Of a stretch of 64,000 nucleotides of DNA, positions 54,775 to 64,000 are shown in pieces (the first letter of the stretch is position 1; each line of letters starts with the position of its first letter). This DNA is from Gambelia wislizenii. Taxonomy: Eukaryota > Chordata > Lepidosauria > Squamata > Crotaphytidae. The notes under the pieces were generated by a model that was not told the origin of the DNA, made no database searches, and saw only the letters and a program-made list of their open reading frames with translations. A program made the translations under genes and the position numbers. Where the stretch lies: NCBI GenBank assembly GCA_030847615.1, contig JAUMIR010000001.1:368396687-368460686 (forward strand). Direction: 5' to 3'.

Positions 54775-55317
54775 TTATGTTCATTTATGTTCATTATGTT
54801 ATGTTCAATTTATAGGTGTAGGAATTTAAGAGACTTGCCATTATAAGGTCTTTATAACTGTATTTGATCCTGCTAGATTCATTTCACCCTCCATCTTCTT
54901 TTGTTCAAAAGAACAGGGATATTTATTCGAGTTTTAGCCCAAGAAATCACTGCAAAAACAAATGAATCCACCTCATTCTGTTGATAATAGTGAGAAAATT
55001 ACTGTAGGATGTGTTTATCATCAACCTAGGAAATCTTAAACCAGTGGAGCAGGAGCCCATGAAGATACCAAAGGTGGAATATTTATAATACAGGTATTTC
55101 TATAAAGCAGGTCAAAACTACCTTAACAGAAGAATAATTGTCAAGGACACAACATCAAGTCAAGGTTAGTTTGACTTATTTAGAAAGCTAAAGGGCTGAA
55201 CTCAAGATTACACGGATTAGTTACACCTTCTTATCCTTTTAGTTAGCCTGTCATACTTTTACTCAGTGTAGTTAAATGGTCCACTTTCATATATGGATTT
55301 TAAACATGCTTTGGGGG

Positions 55318-55412
55318 ATTAACTGCGGAATCCTATGGATGTTGACTCAGAAGCATATCCTACTCTGTTTAGTAGGGATTACACCCAGTAAGGATGTACA
55401 GCACTGTACCCT
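55318..55412. repeat. Short dispersed repeat (TTACTCCCAG type), old
   Basis: GCGGAATCCTATGGATGTTG, GACTCAGAAGCATATCC and GTAGGGATTACACCCAGTAAG correspond to the complement and forward parts of the repeat at 18211, in degraded form. Confidence 0.4.
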
Positions 55413-55590
55413 ACGAGTAGGAAGTGTTAGGGTTTTGAATGTGTAGCCCTTGGAAATGTATGTCATAAAGAGATGAGCTCTGCCATATATTCCATTTATC
55501 TGTAGAGGACAAAGCTGAAGGTTAAACAGCTACATAGTACAGTAGTCAGCTGATGTTTTTCTGCCCATTTATCTCAGTATGACTAATAGA

Positions 55591-55860
55591 AGGGAGAGAA
55601 CATGCCAGGGATGATGTCAGATGATGTCACCAGTCACCAATTGAATGAAGGGGAGTTGCTAGAACTTGCTAGAACAGCTAGGAAACCCTATATAAGTCAT
55701 GGTGCAAGGCAGCCCACCTCACTTCTTCAACTGATTTCTTTGACTGACTGCTAACTGTAAGCTTAGCTATTAGAGCAATGATTTTGTTTGTAGTTTAGGA
55801 TGTAAACAATAAAGACTGTTATTTTTAGACACTAAATGTGTCCATCTACTCATTGAACAT
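55591..55860 (+). mobile_element. LTR-like promoter and polyadenylation region
   Basis: A compact region has two GATGATGTCA-type motifs (about 55609-55629), TATATAAG at 55689-55696 and AACAATAAAGACTGTTATTTTTAG (signal at 55808-55813), 115 bases apart. This spacing suggests R and U5 of a retroelement LTR. No coding part is attached and the borders are uncertain. It does not resemble family A. Confidence 0.5.
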
Positions 55861-56094
55861 TGAGCATGCTGGAAGCATCTGGACCAGGCTTTTGCTACTC
55901 TGCTAACCTGACTGCTGGCTGGACTCCTGAGCATAGACAGACTCCAGTAGGCTGTACAGCAGGCGGTCCCAAGTCAGACGGTCCCAAGTCAGAACTGGAG
56001 AGATCCAGATTCAAATTCCACTCACTCAGGAACCTTGAGTCGCTTAGTATCTCTCAGAATAATTTATCTTGCAGATAATATGTGAAGACAAAAT

Positions 56095-56285
56095 TATATT
56101 ATTATTAACTTTTATCCCATCATTCTTCTAGGAGGACTCAGGATAGAGTACATAGTCTCCCCTTCATTTTACCCTCACAGCAACCTTGTGAGGTGGGTTA
56201 CACTGAAACATGTCACTGAAGAGCTTCATGGATGAACAGGCATATGAACTTGAATGTTCCCTCTTTGAGACCAATACACCACTTA
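56095..56285 (-). mobile_element. Possible CORE-type (MIR-like) SINE, minus
   Basis: ATTTTACCCTCACAGCAACCTTGTGAGGTGGGTTA and, further on, GAGCTTCATGGATGAACAGGCATATGAACTTGAATGTTCCC correspond to the minus strand of the widespread MIR/CORE-SINE body and head. The match is eroded. Confidence 0.6.
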
Positions 56286-56296
56286 AGGGGTAGGAA

Positions 56297-56405
56297 CTGT
56301 TTTTGGACTGCAGCTCCCAGCATTACTCACCATTAGCTTTGCTGGCTAGGGCTGCTGGGACTTGTAGTGCAACAACACCTGGAGGCCTGCATGATTCCCA
56401 CTCTT
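56297..56405. mobile_element. Short palindromic MITE (GGGAGTTGTAGTCC type)
   Basis: GGACTGCAGCTCCCAGCATTAC on the left and GGCTGCTGGGACTTGTAGTGCAACAACACCTGGAGG on the right, with ATTAGCTTTGCTGGCTAGGG at the centre. This is the clearest member of the family in the window. Confidence 0.72.
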
Positions 56406-56685
56406 CATGTCACTTCATGTGAGTGTGTTCACTGCCCTTAGCTCCTGGGAGAAGGGGTGGAATAAAAATTAAATTGATTAGGCCTCATCTGGGTTACACG
56501 GGCCTAAGCCATTGGACGCAGTAGACATGCTTCATTTTGAGACCAGGCTGCACATCCACAAAATGCATGGCTTTGAACTTTGTAACTAGTCTAAGTGGTG
56601 ATTCCAGGAGAAAGAGAAGCATGCCACATCAGCAGAGTTTAGAAGCAGCACAATGCAAATAACAATGTTACTTGTGACACATTAT

Positions 56686-57199
56686 GGACATTATCAGATG
56701 CACCAAATACGGCATCATAATGACGCCACATAAACATGAAAGGATGCACATACCAGATGACATTGCCCTTTCACATTTATGTACTGGCCAAAACCCATAC
56801 TTTTTATTGATGGCTCAAGATGTCAGTTGATCCCCCGTGGCACTTTAGTGCCAGCATTACCAGCGTGTGAAACCTCACACCATTGTATTCATGTGAGTGC
56901 AGTGTCACACTCTTTTTATTAACCCCCCTGGGTTACTTGTACTTTTTAATGTGTGTTTCTGTGCTTGTGTAAACTTTTTTTGGTTTTATTTTTTGAATTT
57001 GCTGTGCTTGCGTCTTCTTGCAAGAATCGGCAAGATCTCCAACCAGGAAGTGAACAGAGTTAGTGCTCCATTCATGCCTAGGCTGCTTTTTAATGCTGCC
57101 AGAGGTAAGTCAGATATTTTGGGTTATTGTGTTGGGACAGGAATGGGTTTACTAACAGTGGGACAGGAACGTTAGTGTGTTTTGTGTCTGATAAATTCC
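56686..57199 (+). mobile_element. GGAGATTATCAG-family TIR element, copy 5
   Basis: It begins GGACATTATCAGATGCACC and ends GTGTCTGATAAATTCC, and is flanked by TAT on both sides (56683-56685 and 57200-57202), a perfect 3-bp duplication. The interior follows copy 1 and copy 4 (CATACCAGATGACATTGCCC, TTGAATTTGCTGTGCTTGCG, CAAGAATCGGCAAGATC, GGACAGGAACGTTAG). 514 bp, non-coding. Confidence 0.83.
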
Positions 57200-57462
57200 T
57201 ATGACTTATGATAGATAAGTACATGCATGTAGTGGTTCTGTCTTAAGGAGCAAAGACTCCCATGGCTTTAGAGAAATCGATCAAAGCTTTCATTGTAGGA
57301 ACTCTATTCTAAGATAGAAAAGTTACTCAGGGTGCTATCCTAAGTTAGCTACATCTCTATGGAGGGCTGAGAGTGTTCTGGGTAAGAGCAGAGGTAGAAA
57401 CACCCCTAAGAGTACATCACAAAGGGTGCAGGATACATACACCAGCAGGGAGGGCTGTGAGT

Positions 57463-57791
57463 GGAGATTTTCAGACGCGATTTTTGGGTCTATATATTCC
57501 AAAACAGCTCCGTTGCTGCTGCGTGGTAGGGGAGCAGTTTTGGATGATGCCGTTCCTCTGCCGAACCCCTCCGTGTCACTTCCGTGACAGAATGGAGGAA
57601 GCCGCATCATATTTCACACACACTTGTTGCCCGTGAGTGAAATATGACACGGCTTCCTCCATTCTGTCACGGAAGTGACACGGAGGGGTTTGGCAGAGGA
57701 ACGGCATCGTCCAAAACTGCTCCCGTGCCGCGCGGCAGCAACGGAGCTGTTTTGGAATATATAGACCTGAAAATCGCATCTGAAAATCTCC
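57463..57791. mobile_element. Foldback TIR element with AGT duplication
   Basis: The whole 329-bp element is one inverted repeat: arms of about 155 bases (57463-57617 and 57637-57791) around a loop of about 20 bases. The ends are GGAGATTTTCAGACGCG and CGCATCTGAAAATCTCC. It is flanked by AGT on both sides (57460-57462 and 57792-57794). Arms differ at about a dozen positions, most of them C/T or G/A changes at CpG. The TIR start is that of the GGAGATTATCAG family, the arms otherwise are unrelated to the long copies. Confidence 0.88.
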
Positions 57792-57802
57792 AGTGACTCA
57801 AG

Positions 57803-58443
57803 GGAGATTATCACATGGGACCCCTATAACTGTTTCTGACCCGCTATCCCCCCACCGCTACACTCGCACCCCACGCCCATATCTGTAACGAGAGAAGAAA
57901 AAATATTCAGACACTTACCTTGCCATGCAATCTGAGTGCTCCCCTCCCCTCAGCAGTCCGGGCATGAATGGAGCTGTCGCAAAGCTCCTTTTGCGTCCTG
58001 GAAAGCAAATCCTGCTTGTTCTCGTGAGAGAACGATCACGTGGTGATTTTTAAAAGAAAAAGAAAAGAAAAGAAGTGACAGCAAGCACAAAAACACACTC
58101 TACACTTAAAAAGCAATCTGGGCAGTGGGGAAAAAAGGGGGTGGCACTTACCGGGCTGTCCCGCTCATACCCGGAAGTCTTTGGCACGGACCTCCCACTG
58201 ACGTCACCTTATGATGTCATCTCGCCATCAGAACGGGTCATCTCTTCACTTGCCCATTATTCCGTTATCATAACAGAACGGGCTTCTTATTGATGACTCA
58301 AGCCATGAATAAGAGGAACTGGAAGAGGAACAGGAGCAGAACGGGAACATCACAGGAGAGGGACGGCGTCATCTGAAAAGGGAGCATGATAGCGAGCTCC
58401 AGTTCTCCCTGTCCTGGTATGTTTTGAGCATCTGATAATCTCC
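57803..58443 (-). mobile_element. GGAGATTATCAG-family TIR element, copy 6 (minus)
   Basis: The ends are GGAGATTATCACATG and GCATCTGATAATCTCC. On the minus strand the interior has the family landmarks (GACTTCCGGGTATGAGCGGG, TTCTCTCACGAGAAC, AAAAATCACCACGTG, GGAGCTTTGCGACAGCTCC, GGTAAGTGTCTG). It begins 11 bases after the foldback element. Flanks are AAG and AGT. It is CpG-rich, hence probably the youngest long copy. Confidence 0.82.
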
Positions 58444-59842
58444 AGTGTCTAACCCTAAAGCTACTGCCCACTCTGAGGCATTCTTAACTCTTTCGGTGAT
58501 AAATATTGTCATATTTCCAACTGTGTGTATGTGTTTGTGTGTGTGTGAGTGATAATGGCATGATGATGTTATTTTTACAAAATATTGTAATGATAGTAAC
58601 TTTATTACTTTTTTAAAAAACACTAGTTGGTAAAACATTCAAGATATCTTTATGCTGTTATCACTATAAAAAGCACTCTGTTTAATTTCCAGATCCTTGT
58701 CAAGTCTTCATTACAAATCACCCATGCTATCATTCCCCCGCTCCCACAGTGATTCATTACACTTTATTGACAATAGGCCCCCTTTCTGTGCTTTTGTTTC
58801 TTTGGCTGGGCTACTTCATTTTTAGGAGATAATTGAATTTATGGGCATGTGCAAAACTCAAGCAGACTCTTGCTGAAGTAAATTGTAGTAGTTTGAGCGT
58901 TCTGTCTGGAGTTTATTCCAAATAAAAACACAGTACTTAAAATGCTTGTAAAATTTACTAAATGCATGATTATAGTTATTATACAGATAAATGAAATAGG
59001 CAGAAGGATGTTACAGGACTTTTCAAGGGTAAAACAAGAAGTAAAACCAGGGGTCCTTGTTCTCAGACACAAACCAGCCATAAAATAACAATTATGTTCT
59101 GAGTCTTTGGTTTTTTACTGGTCCTTGAAAAGTTATGAGTCTCAAAGCTAGAATATGACTCCTTTTATGGTTGAAGAAATATTTATTCCAATAGCTTAAG
59201 ATAGGGGAGATTTCACAGGTGGTATACTGATTCTCAGCTATATACTGATATGTTCTATTAAAACTTGTGTTATACTATCCACTATCCTGTTTTATTAGTG
59301 ATTCATTGTCAGTAGTCAACACATTTCACCAAGACCTGGGTTATCATCTTTCCTTCAGGGCCCCTCTAGTTTATCTGAGGGTTTGTTTTGTTTCATTTTT
59401 AAAACAAAACTTAATCTTTGCTGATCAGCTCACACTTTAAATCCCAGCTGACTGTATCTGACACATGATAACTTACATGGGACAAGCTAACTTGGAAGAC
59501 ATACTTGCTGCAAAGCATTTTGCTTCACAGCAAGAGATTGGCTTAGTACAGCCTTCTTCCCCATATTTCCCCAGCCTTCCCCAGGTTCTCCAAATGGGTT
59601 GGACTGTAGTCCGCCATCATCCCCAGCCACTTTCCTAATGCAAAGAAAGTGGATAGGATCTGTCCTTTTGAGCAATTTCGTCTGTCCTCTGGTGGTACTA
59701 TAATATTCTCATATGTGTTGATGGAAATGATGCTTCTATCAGTTTGAAGGAAAATGATGCTCTGTGTCATATGAACCTTATTGTATTGCTGCCACACACG
59801 TGTGGGGTAGACATTTAGGGACCACTCAAAAAACAGGAAAAA
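58444..59842. other. Unassigned AT-rich sequence
   Basis: No feature recognised except a GT repeat near 58523-58548. Confidence 0.4.
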
Positions 59843-60960
59843 GGGGGGCGGAGCTAGCAATTGACTATGGTGGATGTTTTTTAGGAGCTGTTGTGCTCCT
59901 CCTCAATCTTGCAAAATATTAATAAAAATTGAGTAAATAGCTGTTAAATTACTTTGATTTGGGCACCGTTATTAATGCAAGGGGTCAAGCGTTCAGCTGA
60001 ACAAACGATTTCGGATTACCATCCAGTGGCCAAGGAATGATGACCCCTTCTTACAGGTGGCCCTGACAACAATACTGAAAGCACCATGGCTCCAGGCCTG
60101 AACAAGGCAGGGAAGGGGAATTGTCCTGAATCCCAGCCAGATATGGAACTGAGCATCTCATCTCAGCAACAGAAACAGAGAGAACTGTTTGTAGCAGATC
60201 TTCACAGGGAGCTAGCTTTATCCGCTTGAGCCGGTGAAAGCAAAACTGTCGGACTTGACAGGTAAAGTCATAGCTATAGAGAACACTGCCTCTGAAGCGC
60301 TATGGGCAACATCAGCATTATACCCTCGTATTAAACGTTTAGAGGAATCTAATCAATATTTAACTAACAAGGTTGATAACCTCAAAAATAGGAGCAGACA
60401 CCTTAACATCTGCCTTCATGGGCTTGAGGAGGGGACAGAACAGATTGACCTCAAAACCTTTTTGATCACTTGGATTAATGATCTATGTCCCAGCCTGAAT
60501 ATTAGAGAAGATGATATTGAGAGAGCACACAGATCACTTGTTCTCCCCCAATTGGCCCAAAGACTTCCCTGAGACATTATCTTGAGATTTTCCTCTTTTT
60601 CTAAGAAGATGCAGGTAACCTCTAAGCTAAATGACTTAGCTCCCCTTACCTTTAATGGAAGACCCATCTTGATCTTCCAGGATGTTGCCCCAGAGATGCT
60701 ACGAAAACAGAGAACCTTCAAACCCCTTACCTCTCTCTTGGTGGGGGCTGGCATAAAATATCATTGGGGATTCCCATTTAGGATCACAGTCACAAAAGGG
60801 AACTCTACCACCACTTTTTAGAATTATACTATGAAAAGCTAAGCTGATTTAAGCAAGTTCCTTTTTTGCCATATAAAACACCTTTCTTAAATTCTGTTGT
60901 TCTGGGTAGTTACAATGGAAGAAACCAAATGAGTGAGTTAACTCACTTTGACAAGAAAAA
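59843..60960 (+). mobile_element. L1-type LINE, 5' part only
   Basis: It starts GGGGGGCGGAGCTAGC, a 5' end typical of L1/Tx1-like elements, and contains a leader, ORF1 and about 140 bases beyond it, then stops. Keeping the 5' end and losing the rest is opposite to normal LINE truncation, so a later deletion or the neighbouring L1 must have removed ORF2. Confidence 0.78.
60086..60821 (+). pseudogene. L1-type ORF1 protein, frameshifted
   Basis: From the ATG at 60086 (MAPGLNKAGKG) the frame runs about 47 codons to a stop, then shifts to 60234-60572, which encodes a coiled-coil-like segment (KRLEESNQYLTNKVDNLKN) and the RRM-type core RHLNICLHGLEEGTEQIDLK with REDDIERAHRSL. After another stop the C-terminal domain continues at 60582-60821 (FSKKMQVTSKLNDL, ILIFQDVAPEMLRKQRTFKP, IKYHWGFPFRITV). 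This is the RNA-binding chaperone of L1-clade elements. Several inactivating changes are present. Confidence 0.85.
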
Positions 60961-60999
60961 CTTAAGGTATGACCTTAAGAACTGAAGGCTGTGTGGAAA

Positions 61000-61680
61000 C
61001 ACGGAAACCGGAGAGAAGAGAGCAGATAAATGCAGCAGGGAGAGAGAAGGGAGAAGCGAAAGAAATTGAAAGAAATTGAAAGAAAGTAGAGAGTGCAGTG
61101 ACAACATAGAATAAGTGGAGGTGAAAAAGCAAGAGATAAGAAAAGAGGATTAGAGGAGGAGGAAGTAAAAAGAGGAACGGGAGTAAAAGTGGAAAGTGAA
61201 GGCAGCGACAGAGATCAAACAGAGGAGTGAAAGCAAGGAATGAGAAAAATGGAGAGTTAAAGCAGCGGGGAAGAACAAATTGGTGGGGCGAAAGTAAGGA
61301 ACAAGTATACACGGAGGGTGAAAACAATGTCATAGAGCAAGTGAAGGAGTGGAAAAAGCGGAGGAAGGAGGAGAAGGTGTAAGACGAATGAGAATAAAAG
61401 GTATAAGAAAGGTATAAGCAAGGTATAAGAAAGCAAGGTATAAGAAAGAGGAACAGTGGAGGAGAAGGTGAAAGATGAAAGAAAGTAAAAACGGAGGGTG
61501 AAAGAAAGAAATAAGTAAGAAATAAGAAAGTGAAACGGAGGAGGAGAAGGTGAAAGATGAGTGGGAGGAAAGAAGGACTGAGTAAACAAAGGACTAAGTG
61601 GTGAAACCTGGAGGGAATGAGGATAGAGAAGGGGTAAGGATAGAGAAGAAGAAGGAGATTCAATAGTAAAAGAAGCCCCA
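61000..61680 (+). repeat. Purine-rich L1 5' untranslated region
   Basis: Nearly all bases are A or G on the plus strand, in imperfect units such as GAAAGAAATTGAAAGAAA, GGAGGAGAAGGTGAAAGATGA (split) and AAGGTATAAG repeats. The complement gives long leucine/phenylalanine/serine-rich frames of no significance. Confidence 0.75.
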
Positions 61681-62347
61681 GGAGAGCTAAGATATTTAAG
61701 GTATCTGTTTTTGGTTAAAACATAAGTGCTCCCAAGACTCAAAACAATTATTTAGATTTAAAAACTGTTTGGAAAATATATTGTGAAAATTATGAAAAGT
61801 AACCATCATATGTATCTTATTTTTTATGTCTGTTGTGTATAAATATGATAGGAATATGAACTGATTATCCAGAAAAGTTTTGAATTAATAGATTACTCTG
61901 ACCATTTTGAAGACATTATTTTGAATGAATTTAGGATTGGCTATGATAAGAAGGTTATGAATTAAAATGTATGATTAGAAAGGATTGTATATAAATTTTG
62001 AGCATAATAGAAATTGTGATTGAAAGGAGAAATACAGGAATATATACAAAGGAGAAATTTTGTATAGGGGTAACTAATCAATTAATTAATTCATAAGGAT
62101 AAATTGCATGAATTTCAATGGGTAATTGTAACTGAGTGAAGGAGGAAGATAGGATAAGTTACTCTGACCACTTTCAATGAATTTATTTTGATTGAACTTT
62201 GAATGATAAATAGATAAAAAAGAAAAAAGAAATTTAACAAACATAAAGAAATTTTTGCAAGAATATAAACTGGGAGGTATAAAAAAATTGGGCGAAATTA
62301 AATATAGTTATAAGGGAAACACAAATCAATGGACAGATAAAAAGAAA

Positions 62348-63380
62348 ATGCCAGTCTCAAAGAAACTGATGGCCCAGACAAGATCACAAACCCAAGAGGT
62401 TAGGAGGTCATCAATTGAACTCCAAACAAAAATTGGAGACACAAATGTATTACTACTGCAAGAATTTAAAAAATTAAGCTCGGAACTGAAATCAGAAATG
62501 AAAGAATTAAAGGAGAAATAAAAACAGATTTACAAAAACAATTGGAAAAATTTGGATCGCAGTTAGACAGTCACGAAAGACATAAATAAAATCAGTAAAG
62601 ACCTACAAGAACTACAAAGAAAGACAGACAATTTAGAAGAAAGAACTAAAGCATTAGAAAATAAAATTAAGCAAGAAGGTACCCAAAAACTACTACAAGA
62701 AAGTTACAAAAGAGCAAAGTGTATCAAAGTTAGAGGTCTACTAGAAATAAAAAATGAAGATCTAGAAATGAGGGTGATTCCAGCATTAGCGGAGTTCATA
62801 AACTAAGGCCAAGAACAATTTGGCCTCGAGGCGGATAAACTATTCAGGATAAATTCCTGGATAGTGAAAAAAAGTAATTTACCATGAGATATAGTAGTGT
62901 ATCTCATAAGAGAAAGAGTGAAGGACATCATAATTCAACAAAGCATTAGAGAAGATCTAATAATAGAAGGTCAAGAAGTAAAAATTTATAAGGATATACC
63001 CACACAAGTGTTAAAGAAGAGGAAAGAATATAACTTCTTAACAAGGGTATGAGAGAAAGACAAATAGGATACAAATGGAATAAGACAGAAGGGATATCGG
63101 TTATGTACCAAATGAGAACATATTTGATAAATACGATAGCCAAAGCAAAGAATTTATTGGAAAAGATACAAAAAGATGTTGGTAATGGCAACAAGAGAAA
63201 AAGAGAAAAAGAGATGGGATGAAACAGATCCAGAAAGGAGAAAAGAGGATATGGATCAGGATAAAGAAGAACAAACAATAGATCCAAGAGAAGAAGAAGA
63301 GACAAAAGGGAGAAATAAACAAAAAGAACAAAGGTTTAGAGGCCCAAGGAAAATAAAAAACAAAACTAATTTAATTTAAT
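62348..63380 (+). pseudogene. L1 ORF1 protein, multiply broken
   Basis: The first 57 codons (62348-62521) give MPVSKKLMAQTRSQTQEV and a coiled-coil-like EFKKLSSELKSEMKELKEK. The homology then continues across at least four frame changes or stops: TDNLEERTKALENKIKQEG, RAKCIKVRGLLE (the RRM start), VIPALAEFIN, IRERVKDIIIQQSIRED, LKKRKEYNFLTRV and a final EKEKKRWDETDPER tail. Order and spacing match squamate L1 ORF1. The protein is not functional. Confidence 0.82.
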
Positions 63381-63644
63381 TAATTTAATTTAAAAAAACA
63401 AAACAAATCCAGAAGATATCCTTGAAAAGGAAAGAAGAGTAGGAATAGCAGATCAAGAAATGTTGAGAGGGGGGGAAGGAGACGAAGAAGAAGAGGAGAT
63501 AGAAATGGAAGAAGAGGAACTGGAAGATCCTGAAACTGAAGAAGAGATACAAGGTGCAGTAGGAGGAGTAGGAAAAGGAGAAGAAGAAGAGGAAGAGGAA
63601 AAAGAAATAGATTAGGAAGAGCCAAACCAAGAAATTAAATAAAA

Positions 63645-64000
63645 ATGGAAGGGAAAGTTATAAATTGGAACGTTAATGGACTTAATAGCCCAAATAAAAG
63701 AAGATTGGTTCTACATTATTTGATAAAACAAAAACCAGACATCATGTGTCTACAGGAGATGCATATTAGAGATCAAGACAGAAAGTTATTGAAAAAAAAA
63801 GCTTTGGGAGAGTTATACATGACAAAGTACAATAGAAAGAAATGAGGGGTGGCACGATACGTAAATAAAAGCTATGAATCAAGAGAAATACTAAATGATG
63901 TAAATGGTTATTTTATAGGTGTAGAAATAATTATGCAAAATAAGAAGATCATGATGTTAGGGGTATATGGTCCACAGAACAATAAAGGGAAATTCTATAA
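63645..64000 (+). pseudogene. L1 ORF2, start of the AP endonuclease domain
   Basis: The ATG at 63645 opens MEGKVINWNVNGLNSPNKRR, the start of the L1 APE-type endonuclease with its conserved asparagine, followed by PDIMCLQEMHIRDQD, in which the glutamate is the catalytic one. A TGA at 63843-63845 interrupts the RKK(R)GVA segment, where an arginine is expected; a CGA to TGA change at a CpG would explain it. The frame then continues with GVARYVNKSYESREILND, GYFIGVEI and MMLGVYGPQNNKGKFY to the window end. One nonsense mutation only is visible in this part. Confidence 0.88.

Larger units (their letters stand above)
53826..55590. other. Unassigned sequence
   Basis: It includes copy 2 of the 48-bp duplicate (54727-54774). 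A segment around 53860-54350 with several GTACAGTGCAG-like motifs may be a retroelement remnant, but no family is recognised. Confidence 0.35.
60970..64000 (+). mobile_element. L1 LINE of snake/lizard type, runs off the window
   Basis: A purine-rich 5' untranslated region (about 60985-62230), a broken ORF1, a purine-rich acidic spacer and the beginning of ORF2. Its 5' boundary is approximate; the palindromic CTTAAGGTATGACCTTAAG at 60960-60978 marks the join with the previous element. The 3' part is outside the window. Confidence 0.85.

Noticed and set aside
60962..61742. Long minus-strand open frames (233 and 161 codons) rich in leucine, phenylalanine and serine
   Set aside because: They are the complement of a purine-rich L1 5' untranslated region; composition alone keeps them open.
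63380..63630. Minus-strand frames of 81 codons, very leucine/phenylalanine-rich
   Set aside because: Complement of the purine-rich acidic spacer between the L1 ORFs; not a membrane protein.
1..64000. CRISPR array, operons, phage or bacterial features
   Set aside because: All repeats are eukaryotic interspersed elements or microsatellites; no regular repeat-spacer pattern or compact gene arrangement exists.

Overview
The window looks like non-coding, repeat-dense nuclear DNA of a squamate reptile, most probably a lizard. This rests on the mix of repeats: CR1 LINEs ending in ATTCTATG repeats, L2 LINEs ending in a GCCGCCCCGA...GATATAAATAA(ATT)n tail, a Penelope-like element, snake/lizard-type L1, tRNA-headed and 5S-rRNA-headed SINEs, a SINE resembling the squamate Sauria family, and many short DNA transposons. 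I found no host protein-coding exon, no RNA gene in working form and no prokaryotic feature. Every protein-like stretch that I recognise belongs to a transposable element.

Layout. 1-10 kb: 5'-truncated CR1, an internally deleted L2 (minus), two copies of a solo-LTR-like repeat (family A, minus), one of them split by a hAT element with a perfect 8-bp target duplication. 10-20 kb: mostly unique AT-rich DNA, then a TIR element, L2 and CR1 remnants, a CR1 split by a TIR element, a tRNA SINE and a C-rich minisatellite. 20-31 kb: an LTR-like repeat, C-terminal pieces of a zinc-finger-ending LINE, a third family A LTR-like copy, a Tigger-like MITE split by a 1.6-kb insert that ends in a CR1 tail, and a short TIR element with CAA duplications. 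31-34 kb: a Penelope-like element (minus) followed directly by a 5S SINE. 34-44 kb: sparse region with a CR1, two members of the GGAGATTATCAG TIR family and a 45-bp inverted repeat. 44-49 kb: an L2 with an open RT-to-stop reading frame nested in another TIR element, then a SINE split by a PIF/Harbinger transposase fragment. 50-59 kb: LINE and L2 remnants, an LTR-like repeat and a cluster of three GGAGATTATCAG-type elements, one a near-perfect foldback. 59.8-64 kb: the 5' part of one L1-type element followed by a second L1 running off the window.

The main story is repeated nesting, which gives a relative order of insertion: hAT into an LTR, L2 into a TIR element, Harbinger into a SINE, a MITE into CR1, a Tigger-like MITE into L2, and a CR1-tailed block into a Tigger-like MITE. 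The most interesting candidates are the GGAGATTATCAG family (eight members in 64 kb, four with perfect 3-bp target duplications, which suggests PIF/Harbinger), its about 150-bp-arm foldback member, and the CR1-tailed block flanked by an exact 13-bp repeat. All family assignments were made by eye from sequence and memory of family features; no database search was run.
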